NCBI GenBank assembly: GCA_035648055.1
Contig: DASRMF010000039.1
Span: 1-10,139, forward strand
From: Sediminicultor sp035648055
Lineage (GTDB): Bacteria > Atribacterota > Phoenicimicrobiia > Phoenicimicrobiales > Phoenicimicrobiaceae
Direction of reading: 5' to 3'
DNA: 10,139 nt
The position numbers and the translations under genes were made by a program. Every line of letters starts with the position of its first letter. The stretch's first letter is position 1. Shown in pieces: positions 1 to 6,132 of this stretch. The notes below the pieces were generated by a model, which was not told the DNA's origin, did no database searches, and was given only the letters and a program-made list of their open reading frames with translations.

Positions 1-6
1 AAAAAA

Positions 7-82
7 TGGAGCGGGAAACGGGGTTCGAACCCGCGACCTTTGGCTTGGGAAGCCAACGCTCTACCGCCTGAGCTATTCCCGC
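7..82 (-). tRNA. tRNA-Gly (anticodon CCC)
   Basis: Read on the minus strand from 82 to 7, the sequence folds into a complete cloverleaf: a perfect 7-bp acceptor stem (GCGGGAA/TTCCCGC), D stem GCTC/GAGC, anticodon stem TTGGC/GCCAA around loop TTCCCAA, and T arm GCGGG-TTCGAAC-CCCGT with one G-U pair. The anticodon at loop positions 34-36 is CCC, which reads GGG glycine codons. The discriminator base is T (position 10), as usual for bacterial tRNA-Gly, and CCA is encoded (7-9). A run of six T follows on the minus strand (1-6), possibly part of a terminator beyond the window edge. It is transcribed divergently from the VanW gene. Confidence 0.97.
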
Positions 83-100
83 AATTATTTCGTCTCAGAT

Positions 101-129
101 ATTATACCTAAATATTAATAGATTATCAA
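101..129 (-). promoter_or_regulatory. sigma-70-type promoter of the tRNA-Gly gene
   Basis: On the minus strand there is a -35 box TTGATA (124-129), a 17-bp spacer and a perfect -10 box TATAAT (101-106). Transcription would start near 94, about 12 nt before the mature tRNA 5' end at 82. An 8-bp perfect inverted repeat (118-138) spans the -35 box. Assigned from consensus match and position only. Confidence 0.85.
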
Positions 130-138
130 CTAATCTAT
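118..138. repeat. inverted repeat over the tRNA promoter -35 box
   Basis: ATAGATTA (118-125) and TAATCTAT (131-138) form a perfect 8-bp inverted repeat with a 5-nt centre TCAAC. It covers the whole -35 hexamer of the tRNA-Gly promoter and lies in the divergent gap to the VanW gene. It could be an operator, but in AT-rich DNA such a repeat can arise by chance, and no known regulator motif is recognised. Confidence 0.4.
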
Positions 139-193
139 CAGAAAAAATATGTAAGAAATAATAAAATAATAAAAATATAAGGAGAGCAATTTA

Positions 194-1552
194 TTGAGAT
201 ATTATTCAAAGAAGAAAAAGAGTGGTAAGATAAGAAAAATATTGTTATCTTTATTAATAATAATTGTTGCGGTGAGTTTAGTTGATGCCGTAGATATTTA
301 TAGGAATAGAGACAAAATGCTCCCCGGAGTATCTGCTTTGGGTGTTGAATTAGAAGGGTTAAATAGAGAAGAGGCCCGGGAAATTCTTCAACCCGTTACT
401 TCAAAGTTGATTAATTCCCCTCGAATATTAGTATTTGAAGATAAAGAAATAAAATTTATTCCCTATAAAGAGCTGGATGCTTTTATCGATTTAAATCGGG
501 TAGTCGAGGAAACTTACGCTATTGCCCGCACCGGAAATATTTTCAAGAGAATAAAAGACAGAATTGTAATTTGGAGAAAAGGATATGAAGTACTTTACCA
601 GATCGAATTCAGTCTACAGAAGTTTGAGGATTTTCAAAACAAGGTAAGCTCTCTGGTAAACCGCATGTCTAGTGATGCTTATGTAGAGGGTAATAGAATT
701 ATTGAAAGCAGGACAGGAGCAAAGCTTGATTTAGAAAGATTCAATGAAGAAATTACTGAGTCATTAAAAAGTTTAGATGAAGAAAAATATATTTTTGATC
801 TGCCGGTGACTATTATTGACCCCAAAACTACTACTCAAAATATTCTAACAGAATTAGCCATTAGTGGGGAATTGGAGACATATTCCACCTCGTTGGAAAA
901 TAAAGAAGAAAACACTATATATAATATAAAATTATCTTCTGAAGTTATAAACGGTATATTAGTAAAGCCACAAGAAATATTTTCTTTTAATAAATATGTA
1001 GGGCCTGCTGAAAAGGCAGATGGTTACAAGGAAGGCACTATTATTGCTAATGGTGTATTTGTAAATGGTTATGGAGGCGGCATCTGTCAGGTATCAAGCA
1101 CATTATATAATGCGGTTCTTTTGGCTAACCTACCAATTGTAGAGAGGTATAATCATTCAGTATACGGAGAGGCAACCAAATACGTTCCTCTGGGGCAGGA
1201 TGCGGCTATATTTTATGGATTTAAAGATCTAAGATTTAAAAACAATTCGGCGCATACGATAGTAATTTTTTCGAAAGTTTTTAGAGGTACATTACAGGTT
1301 AATATCTTTGGCGGGGATGAGGGCAAAGCAGAAGTAGAAATTATTAGTAAAGATAAGAAAGTGATAGACTACCAGACAATTAAAGAAAAAGATTCTAAGT
1401 TGGAGGCTGGCCAGGAGATAGTTGTCCAGGAAGGGGTGCCGGGTTATCAGATAAAAACTTACCGAATTGTCAGAAAAGACGGGGAAGAGAAGATAGAGTT
1501 TTTAGCGGAAGATACTTACAAGAGTGTGCCGATGATTATTAAAGAGAAATAA
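194..1552 (+). CDS. VanW family envelope protein with C-terminal G5-like domain
   Basis: This is a membrane-anchored cell-envelope protein of the VanW family, 452 aa. A basic N-terminus (KKKKSGKIRK) is followed by one membrane segment (about 15-31). Residues about 40-215 resemble the peptidoglycan-binding PG_binding_4 region that precedes VanW domains. Residues about 228-360 carry the VanW core, including GYGGGICQVSSTLYNA (292-307) and a YNHSVYGEATKYVPLG segment. Residues about 374-450 look like a G5 domain. VanW is named from vancomycin-resistance clusters, but its molecular activity is not established, and this arrangement is common in ordinary Gram-positive-type genomes, so it should not be read as a resistance gene. 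The start is TTG at 194, chosen because AAGGAGAG (179-186) lies 7 nt upstream. No terminator separates it from the next gene, so the two may be cotranscribed. Confidence 0.93.
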   Translation: MRYYSKKKKSGKIRKILLSLLIIIVAVSLVDAVDIYRNRDKMLPGVSALGVELEGLNREEAREILQPVTSKLINSPRILVFEDKEIKFIPYKELDAFIDLNRVVEETYAIARTGNIFKRIKDRIVIWRKGYEVLYQIEFSLQKFEDFQNKVSSLVNRMSSDAYVEGNRIIESRTGAKLDLERFNEEITESLKSLDEEKYIFDLPVTIIDPKTTTQNILTELAISGELETYSTSLENKEENTIYNIKLSSEVINGILVKPQEIFSFNKYVGPAEKADGYKEGTIIANGVFVNGYGGGICQVSSTLYNAVLLANLPIVERYNHSVYGEATKYVPLGQDAAIFYGFKDLRFKNNSAHTIVIFSKVFRGTLQVNIFGGDEGKAEVEIISKDKKVIDYQTIKEKDSKLEAGQEIVVQEGVPGYQIKTYRIVRKDGEEKIEFLAEDTYKSVPMIIKEK

Positions 1553-1553
1553 A

Positions 1554-1582
1554 TATATAGTATCGAGTATATAGTATATAGT
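1554..1582. repeat. short tandem heptad repeat, GTATATA type
   Basis: Just after the VanW stop codon, TATATAGTAT occurs at 1554-1563 and again at 1568-1577, separated by CGAG. The second copy is part of two perfect GTATATA units (1567-1580). It is non-coding. A different period-7 repeat lies at 3679-3699. Confidence 0.55.
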
Positions 1583-1631
1583 GAAGATGGTTAACTAATG
1601 CGCTCTACACTTGAAAGGTGAACTATCCCGA

Positions 1632-2402
1632 ATGATATCTATAAGAAAATATTTTAGAATTATATTCATAGTATTAATATTATTTCTTTTTTGCTTTCCT
1701 CAAACTGCTTTTCTGCAAATAACTTCTGTTGAATATATCTGTGTTGGAACAGATTATGAAACTCCTGTCTATATAATTAGGACTGATTCTAAAGAACCGA
1801 CGATAATGATTGTAGCCGGAACGCACGGGAATGAAAAAGCCGGTATTAAAGCTGCCGAATATTTAAAAGACAATATAAAGATTGAGAAAGGAACTTTGAT
1901 AATTATACCAGAAGCGAATATTTTAGCCTGTGAAAAAGCTGTAAGAAATTTTCCTCAGGACATTAATTTAAACAGAATTTATCCCGGAAATCCCCAGGGA
2001 AATTCTATAGAAAAATTAGCTTCTAAAATATTTAACTTGATGAAAAAATACGATATTAACCTTTTGGTTGATTTACACGAGTCGATAGAATTTTACAAAA
2101 AGAACCCTAAAAATTATGGTCAGACTGTAGTTATTGATTCTGATGATGATTGCTTATTTGAGCTGAGCTCTTTTTTTGTTGAGGAGATGAACAAGGGGAT
2201 TAAAGAGGATAGTAATAAATATCAGGTTTTAGTGGATCCTGTCAAAGGCAGCACTGCTTATTCTGCCTATTATCAGCTTGGTATTCCTGCCTTAACTTTT
2301 GAAACCTGCAGAAAATTACCCTTATCTTTCCGAATAGGAGAACAAATTAAGTTTGTAAAGATAATATTGTCTAAATGGAATATGCTTGCGGTTCAGAGAT
2401 AA
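1632..2402 (+). CDS. secreted AstE/AspA-type (M14-related) zinc hydrolase
   Basis: This is a predicted zinc-dependent amide hydrolase of the succinylglutamate desuccinylase/aspartoacylase clan, exported or membrane-anchored, 256 aa from ATG 1632. The visible motifs match the family: GTHGNEKAG gives zinc ligands H65 and E68, DINLNR (110-115) matches the substrate-binding NLNR motif, DLHE (147-150) gives the third ligand H149, and TFET supplies the likely catalytic E224. The N-terminus (MISIRKYFRIIF, then hydrophobic to about residue 28) is a signal peptide or anchor. The true substrate is unknown; an outside location next to a VanW protein suggests peptide or cell-wall material (inference). 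An upstream in-frame TTG at 1611 would add 7 residues but has no ribosome site, whereas AAAGGTGA (1614-1621) lies about 10 nt before 1632. The gene ends 30 nt before a terminator. Confidence 0.88.
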   Translation: MISIRKYFRIIFIVLILFLFCFPQTAFLQITSVEYICVGTDYETPVYIIRTDSKEPTIMIVAGTHGNEKAGIKAAEYLKDNIKIEKGTLIIIPEANILACEKAVRNFPQDINLNRIYPGNPQGNSIEKLASKIFNLMKKYDINLLVDLHESIEFYKKNPKNYGQTVVIDSDDDCLFELSSFFVEEMNKGIKEDSNKYQVLVDPVKGSTAYSAYYQLGIPALTFETCRKLPLSFRIGEQIKFVKIILSKWNMLAVQR

Positions 2403-2432
2403 CCCTGAACCCGGTGAGTAATACATAAAAAT

Positions 2433-2463
2433 AAAAAAAGGGGCTAAAGTTTAGCCCCTTTTT
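2433..2463. terminator. bidirectional rho-independent terminator
   Basis: GGGGCTAAA (2440-2448) and TTTAGCCCC (2450-2458) form a GC-based hairpin flanked by seven A on the left (2433-2439) and five T on the right (2459-2463), so it can terminate both strands. It sits between the convergent hydrolase (plus) and foldase (minus) genes. The innermost pairs must open to make a loop, which leaves a stem of about 7 bp. Confidence 0.93.
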
Positions 2464-2503
2464 GGTTATTTTTCTATTTTATTTAATTAGGAGAATAATA
2501 TTA

Positions 2504-3616
2504 TTAGTTATCCTCGGAAGTATCTTTAACCTCATCGGTTTCTGTTGTCTCTTCTAAAACTGTCTCTTCTGAAGTTTCTTGCTTTGTAGAGTCTACTGCT
2601 TGACTATTTTTTTCAGAAGATTTTAACGATTCAATTTCCGCGTCAAAATCTTGATTATAAACAACAACAGCTTCTTCTCTTAATTTTAATATAAGTGCTG
2701 ATATTGCTTCATTTTCTTTTTGTGACCTCAAAGTATTGCTAATTTGTTCTTTCGCTTCTTCGAAGGTAGGAGAATATTCCTCTTTCTTCTCTTCGCATTT
2801 AATAATATGATATCCAAATTGTGTTTTAACTACTCCGCTAATCTCACCTGGTTTCAACGAGAAAGCAGCATCTTCAAATTCTTTCACCATCTGACCTCTG
2901 GCGAAAAATCCCAGATCTCCTCCGTTTGAGGCAGAAGAGTCTATAGATTTTTCTTTAGCTAATTCTGCAAAATCGATAATGCCTTCTTTGAGCTGTAGAA
3001 GAAGATTATTTGCTTCTTCCTCAGTTTTTACTAATATATGGCGGGCGTGAACTTGCTCGGGCTCAAAGAGACTTTCTTCGTTTTCATTGTAATATTCTAA
3101 TAATTCTTCATCGGTGATAGTTACCTGGTTCTTAGTTTCCTCTAAAACCTTATTTATCAATATTTGTCTTTTTATATCCTCTTTAAGTTGAGCAAGGGTG
3201 GTATCGTTTGCTGTTAGGGCTGCATTGAATTCTTCAGGAGAAGAAAAATTATCTTTAATCTTGTCTATTTCTAAATCAATCTCATCATTAGAAATCTTAA
3301 TTTTCTCTTTTTGGGCTTGTTGATAAAAAATTTCATAATCAATTAGTTGATTTAATATATTCTTTTTAAAAGAAAGAATTGTTGATTGGTCCAAACTAGA
3401 AAGGGTTTTCTCATCGTATTGAGAAATAGCTTTTAAGAAAGCACTTTGTAGCTGGTCAGAAGTAATGCCCGACTTATTTACTTCGGCGATATAGTAAGTT
3501 CTTTTCTGTCCACCGGAGGAGCTGTATTGGCCTAAGCCGTAAAAAGCAGATAAAACGAAGGCGGCAATTACTACAATTAGTATAATTTTCATATTTTTTC
3601 TTATCATTCGCAACAT
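2504..3616 (-). CDS. membrane-anchored parvulin-type peptidyl-prolyl isomerase (SurA/PrsA-like foldase)
   Basis: This is an extracytoplasmic foldase that catalyses cis-trans isomerisation of prolyl bonds and assists folding of exported proteins, 370 aa. A membrane anchor lies at about 10-28. There is no lipobox cysteine, so unlike PrsA of Bacillus it is held by a transmembrane helix rather than lipid. Residues about 40-180 form a charged helical SurA_N-like chaperone region. The parvulin domain spans about 188-276, with VHARHILVKT (189-198), GGDLGFFARGQM (232-243) and FGYHIIK (267-273). The last 40 residues are an acidic Ser/Thr/Glu-rich tail, likely disordered. The start is ATG at 3616. The ribosome site AAAGGAG (3631-3637) is unusually far, 14 nt upstream, and no better in-frame start exists. 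It has its own divergent promoter and converges on the terminator at 2433-2463. Confidence 0.94.
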   Translation of the reverse strand: MLRMIRKNMKIILIVVIAAFVLSAFYGLGQYSSSGGQKRTYYIAEVNKSGITSDQLQSAFLKAISQYDEKTLSSLDQSTILSFKKNILNQLIDYEIFYQQAQKEKIKISNDEIDLEIDKIKDNFSSPEEFNAALTANDTTLAQLKEDIKRQILINKVLEETKNQVTITDEELLEYYNENEESLFEPEQVHARHILVKTEEEANNLLLQLKEGIIDFAELAKEKSIDSSASNGGDLGFFARGQMVKEFEDAAFSLKPGEISGVVKTQFGYHIIKCEEKKEEYSPTFEEAKEQISNTLRSQKENEAISALILKLREEAVVVYNQDFDAEIESLKSSEKNSQAVDSTKQETSEETVLEETTETDEVKDTSEDN

Positions 3617-3678
3617 AATTTATTTTAAATCTCCTTTTAATTTAGTATGGTAACTAATAATCGATACTGAATTAGTAT

Positions 3679-3699
3679 ACGCTAAACGCTCCACGCTAT
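3679..3699. repeat. short tandem heptad repeat, ACGCTNN x3
   Basis: Three consecutive 7-bp units, ACGCTAA, ACGCTCC and ACGCTAT, lie in the 5' untranslated region of the foldase gene, between its promoter and ribosome site. The period equals that of the unrelated GTATATA repeat at 1567-1580. No function is evident. Confidence 0.55.
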
Positions 3700-3728
3700 T
3701 TTTATTCACTAACGACTAGTTTGTATAT

Positions 3729-3757
3729 AATATAATATTGTAGACAAGTTTTGTCAA
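3729..3757 (-). promoter_or_regulatory. sigma-70-type promoter of the foldase gene
   Basis: On the minus strand a perfect -35 box TTGACA (3752-3757), a 17-bp spacer and a -10 box TATATT (3729-3734, five of six consensus bases) predict a start near 3722 and a leader of about 105 nt. A palindrome GACAA-GTT-TTGTC (3743-3755) covers most of the -35 box and spacer edge, a position where a bound repressor would block transcription; no regulator family is recognised. Confidence 0.8.
3743..3755. repeat. palindrome overlapping the foldase promoter
   Basis: GACAA (3743-3747) and TTGTC (3751-3755) form a perfect 5-bp inverted repeat with a 3-nt centre. It overlaps the -35 hexamer of the minus-strand promoter and lies 20 bp from the -35 box of the divergent rpsU promoter. 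It is a possible operator; part of the similarity is forced by the TTGACA hexamer itself. Confidence 0.35.
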
Positions 3758-3774
3758 ATTTCTTTTACTATTTC

Positions 3775-3803
3775 TTGATAAATTTTTAGTTGTATTATAT
3801 AAT
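3775..3803 (+). promoter_or_regulatory. sigma-70-type promoter of rpsU-yqeY
   Basis: A -35 box TTGATA (3775-3780), an exact 17-bp spacer and a perfect -10 box TATAAT (3798-3803) predict a start near 3810, giving an rpsU leader of about 140 nt. It is back-to-back with the foldase promoter, with 17 bp between the two -35 boxes. The long leader contains the hairpin and predicted pseudoknot at 3872-3950. Confidence 0.88.
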
Positions 3804-3871
3804 ATGAAAGATATTTATTTGGATAGTTTAAATAGTAATACAAACTTGATGTTTTATAATCAAATTTGACG

Positions 3872-3950
3872 AACAGAATGATATTATGACATTTACGCCC
3901 ATAACACTATCATTTTGTTAACCTAATATGCAGAAGATGGGAGGTGTAAA
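3872..3950 (+). promoter_or_regulatory. structured rpsU leader: hairpin with predicted pseudoknot to the ribosome site
   Basis: AACAGAATGATA (3872-3883) pairs with TATCATTTTGTT (3908-3919) over 12 bp including one G-U. Stacked above, TTATG (3884-3888) pairs with CATAA (3900-3904), leaving a 3-nt bulge CAC (3905-3907) and an 11-nt loop (3889-3899). Within that loop TTTACGCC (3892-3899) is complementary, with one G-U, to GGTGTAAA (3943-3950), which includes most of the Shine-Dalgarno sequence and ends 1 nt before the rpsU start codon. The pairing does not overlap either stem, so it can form as a pseudoknot and would hide the ribosome site. This suggests translational control of S21, perhaps by S21 itself (inference). 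No T-run follows, so it is not a terminator. Confidence 0.6.
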
Positions 3951-3951
3951 T

Positions 3952-4140
3952 ATGGCCAAAATAAAAGTTAAAGATAATGAAGAAATGGATCACGCACTTA
4001 GGAGGTTTAAAAAGGAATGCCAGAAGAGTGGAATAATATCCGATCTTCGGCGTCATGAATTTTACGAAAAACCAAGCGTGAGAAGGAAAAAGAAAGCGCT
4101 TGCTGCTCAGAGGAAACTGAAAAAAAGAGGTAGATTTTAA
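3952..4140 (+). CDS. rpsU: 30S ribosomal protein S21
   Basis: This is small-subunit protein S21, 62 aa, a very basic protein near the 3' end of 16S rRNA that influences translation initiation. Typical features are the start MAKIKVKDNEEMDHALRRFKKECQKSGI, the RRHEFYEKPSVRRKKK segment and a Lys/Arg-rich C-terminus (KKRGRF). Start at ATG 3952 rather than 3928: GGGAGGTG (3939-3946) lies 5 nt before 3952, and the MAKIKV start fits the family, whereas 3928 would add eight residues that include the ribosome site itself. The gene follows a strong promoter and a structured leader that may control its translation. Its stop codon abuts the start of yqeY, as in many Bacillota. Confidence 0.97.
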   Translation: MAKIKVKDNEEMDHALRRFKKECQKSGIISDLRRHEFYEKPSVRRKKKALAAQRKLKKRGRF

Positions 4141-4608
4141 ATGTCGGTACAGCTATCGTTAGAAGAAACTATTTTTAATGATATGATAGAAGCATTAAAG
4201 GGAAAAGAAAAATTAAAATTATCGACTTTACGATTGATTCGGGCAGCAATCAAAAATGCTGAAATATCGAAAAAAGATAAACTAACCGAAGATGAAATTA
4301 TTGGAATAATATCCAACCATTTAAAAAAGTTAGAAGAATCTTTAGATATTTTTACCAAAGGTCAAAGGCCGGAACTTGCTGATAAGGCAAAAAAAGAGAT
4401 TAAAATAGTGAAGGAATATCTTCCTGAGCAATTATCTGAGGAAGAAATTAAAAAAATAGTAGAAGAAACTCTCTTAAAATTTGAATTTAAAGGTCTCCAG
4501 GATATTGGTCCTGCCATGAAAGAAGTTATGCCCCAATTAAAGGGGAAAGCAGATGGGAAAATAGTTAATAAAATGGTACGGAACTTACTGGATAATTCAA
4601 AAGAATAA
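4141..4608 (+). CDS. yqeY: GatB/YqeY domain protein
   Basis: This is a YqeY protein of 155 aa, essentially a free-standing version of the C-terminal helical domain of GatB, the tRNA-dependent amidotransferase subunit. Its role is not firmly known; tRNA binding is plausible by homology. Visible motifs are the early stretch LKGKEKLKLSTLRLIRAAIKNAEI, then YLPEQLSEEEI, and near the end a DIGPAMKEVMPQLKGKADGKIVNKMV segment typical of the family. The length is close to the usual 147-150 aa. The start is ATG 4141, directly after the rpsU stop, with GAGGT (4127-4131) inside the rpsU end 9 nt upstream, so translation is probably coupled to rpsU. A second in-frame ATG (residue 15) has no better ribosome site. 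A strong terminator follows. Confidence 0.95.
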   Translation: MSVQLSLEETIFNDMIEALKGKEKLKLSTLRLIRAAIKNAEISKKDKLTEDEIIGIISNHLKKLEESLDIFTKGQRPELADKAKKEIKIVKEYLPEQLSEEEIKKIVEETLLKFEFKGLQDIGPAMKEVMPQLKGKADGKIVNKMVRNLLDNSKE

Positions 4609-4612
4609 TGTT

Positions 4613-4668
4613 AACGAAGAAAGACTCAGACTTGCTTTGGTAAGTATTTTGAGTCTTTCTTCGTTTTT
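4613..4668 (+). terminator. long hairpin terminator after yqeY
   Basis: AACGAAGAAAGACTCA (4613-4628) is perfectly complementary over 16 bp to TGAGTCTTTCTTCGTT (4650-4665), followed by a T-run (4664-4668). The 21-nt loop holds a further 6-bp helix (4630-4635 with 4640-4645, one G-U) capped by TTTG. It closes the rpsU-yqeY unit on the plus strand. Its stem is longer than most intrinsic terminators. No clear promoter is visible between it and nfeD, so some read-through may feed the downstream genes. Confidence 0.9.
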
Positions 4669-4712
4669 GTAAGACTAAAGTATAAAATCAAATACTTTGG
4701 AGTGTAAATTAT

Positions 4713-6053
4713 TTGATAATAAAGTCTAATTTAAATAAAAAACGTAAGATACTTCTTATAATAATTATAACTCTATTTATAATTTTTAGTTTAATTGTTC
4801 TAAACACTTACGCAAATGAAAAAGACGAAGTATATTTAGTCTCTATTAAAGGAACAATTGACTTGGGTTTATCTTCTTATGTACAGCGGGCTTTAGAGGA
4901 AGCGGTATTAAATAAGGCAAAAGCGATTATTTTAGAAATTGATACCTTCGGAGGAAGGGTTGATGCTGCTACTCAGATAAGAGATAAGGTAATGAGCCTG
5001 AATATACCAAGCATAGCCTACGTTAAAAATAGAGCATGGTCTGCAGGAGCCCTAATTGCTTTATCTGCAGAATATATTCTAATGGATAAAAGTGCCAGTA
5101 TAGGGGCAGCAGAACCAAGACCGGCAGATGAAAAAAATATTTCAGCTTTAAGGGCTGAATTTACTTCTACTGCCTTAAGTAGAGGACGTTCGGAAGATAT
5201 AGCAGCCGCCATGGTTGACAAAGACGTAGAGATTAAAGGTATAATAGAAAAAGATAAAATATTAACTTTAAATGCTGAACAGGCTATAAAATTAAATTTT
5301 GTAGATGGTAATGCTTCAAGTATTGAAGAAGTTTTAAATTTCTTAAATCTTAAAGATACTAAAATAGTATATATTTATCCAAATTGGGCAGAGAATATAA
5401 GCCGATTTGTTACCAATCCTGTAGTAAGCCCACTATTATTATCTATAGGTTTTTTAGGACTCATAATTGAATTTTGGACCTTAGGCTGGGGAATTGCCGG
5501 GTCAATAGGAATAATTTCTCTCTCTTTATTTTTTGGAGGACATATAATTGTCGGCTTAGCAGGATTTGAAACAATTATCCTATTTGTAATCGGTCTTCTT
5601 TTGCTTTTAGCAGAAATATTTTTTATTCCCGGGTTCGGTCTGGCCGGAATAGGTGGAATTGCAGCTATTTTAACCAGTATATTTCTTACTTTTGGGAATA
5701 TTGTCCAGGCGACTTATTCTATCTTGATTGCCCTGGGCGTATCCATAATAGGGCTTTTATTATTAATTAAATATATTCCTTCCACTCGAACCTGGAGAAA
5801 ATTTGTCCTTTCTACTGAACAGAAAAAAGAATTGGGATATACGGTAGGGACAAAAGATTTAACACGATTAAACGGAAAAGAAGGCATAGCCATTACACCT
5901 TTGCGCCCATCTGGTATAGTAGAGGTTAATGGTAAAAAATTAAATGCCCTTACCCAGGGAGAATACGTTGATTCTAATACCAGAATTAAAATAATAAGCG
6001 TTGAAGGTAATAAAATAGTAGTCGAAGCAGTCAATGTTTCTAAGTTAAGTTGA
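4713..6053 (+). CDS. nfeD: NfeD-family membrane protein with ClpP-like serine protease domain
   Basis: This is a full-length NfeD (NfeD1b, B. subtilis YqeZ type), 446 aa. An N-terminal signal or anchor (13-30) leads to an extracytoplasmic ClpP-class protease domain (about 38-215). Its substrate-binding strand is IDTFGGRVDAA (76-86), and the nucleophile is S110 in RAWSAGALIAL. By analogy with the archaeal 1510-N Ser-Lys dyad, K141 is the candidate general base. Several membrane segments fill about 238-355 (SIGFLGLIIEFWTLGWGIAGSIG, with the family's IPGFGLAGIGGI later), and a cytoplasmic OB-fold NfeD domain occupies about 385-445 (LNGKEGIAITPLRPSGIVEVNGK). The start is TTG 4713, supported by TTGGAG (4697-4702) 10 nt upstream. 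NfeD proteins work with neighbouring stomatin or flotillin proteins, here FloA 79 nt downstream. Confidence 0.95.
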   Translation: MIIKSNLNKKRKILLIIIITLFIIFSLIVLNTYANEKDEVYLVSIKGTIDLGLSSYVQRALEEAVLNKAKAIILEIDTFGGRVDAATQIRDKVMSLNIPSIAYVKNRAWSAGALIALSAEYILMDKSASIGAAEPRPADEKNISALRAEFTSTALSRGRSEDIAAAMVDKDVEIKGIIEKDKILTLNAEQAIKLNFVDGNASSIEEVLNFLNLKDTKIVYIYPNWAENISRFVTNPVVSPLLLSIGFLGLIIEFWTLGWGIAGSIGIISLSLFFGGHIIVGLAGFETIILFVIGLLLLLAEIFFIPGFGLAGIGGIAAILTSIFLTFGNIVQATYSILIALGVSIIGLLLLIKYIPSTRTWRKFVLSTEQKKELGYTVGTKDLTRLNGKEGIAITPLRPSGIVEVNGKKLNALTQGEYVDSNTRIKIISVEGNKIVVEAVNVSKLS

Positions 6054-6132
6054 AATTATAAAATTGTATAGGACAGGCGTCTCAGCTGTTTATTAGAAAA
6101 AATATTATTTTTATAAAATAATGAGGTAAAAA

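Noticed and set aside
194..1552. Reading the VanW gene as a vancomycin-resistance determinant
   Set aside because: No vanA/B-type ligase, vanH, vanX or vanR/S genes are present; VanW-domain proteins with G5 domains are common in ordinary genomes.
3804..3869. 21-codon open frame (MKDIYLDSLN...) upstream of rpsU
   Set aside because: Its ATG touches the -10 box and lies before the predicted transcription start, and it has no ribosome site.
3886..3921. 11-aa leader peptide (MTFTPITLSFC) inside the rpsU hairpin
   Set aside because: No Shine-Dalgarno sequence precedes it, its composition suggests no amino-acid sensing, and the stem-loop explains the region better.
3928..3951. Upstream ATG for rpsU adding MQKMGGVN
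   Set aside because: The extra codons are the ribosome-binding site of the family-typical MAKIKV start at 3952.
5714..6034. 106-codon minus-strand open frame
   Set aside because: Antisense to the C-terminal part of nfeD, with no recognisable motif and no ribosome site noted.
6104..6122. 8-bp hairpin just before the floA ribosome site
   Set aside because: It consists only of A and T in an AT-rich gap, has no GC pairs or T-run context for termination, and is expected by chance.
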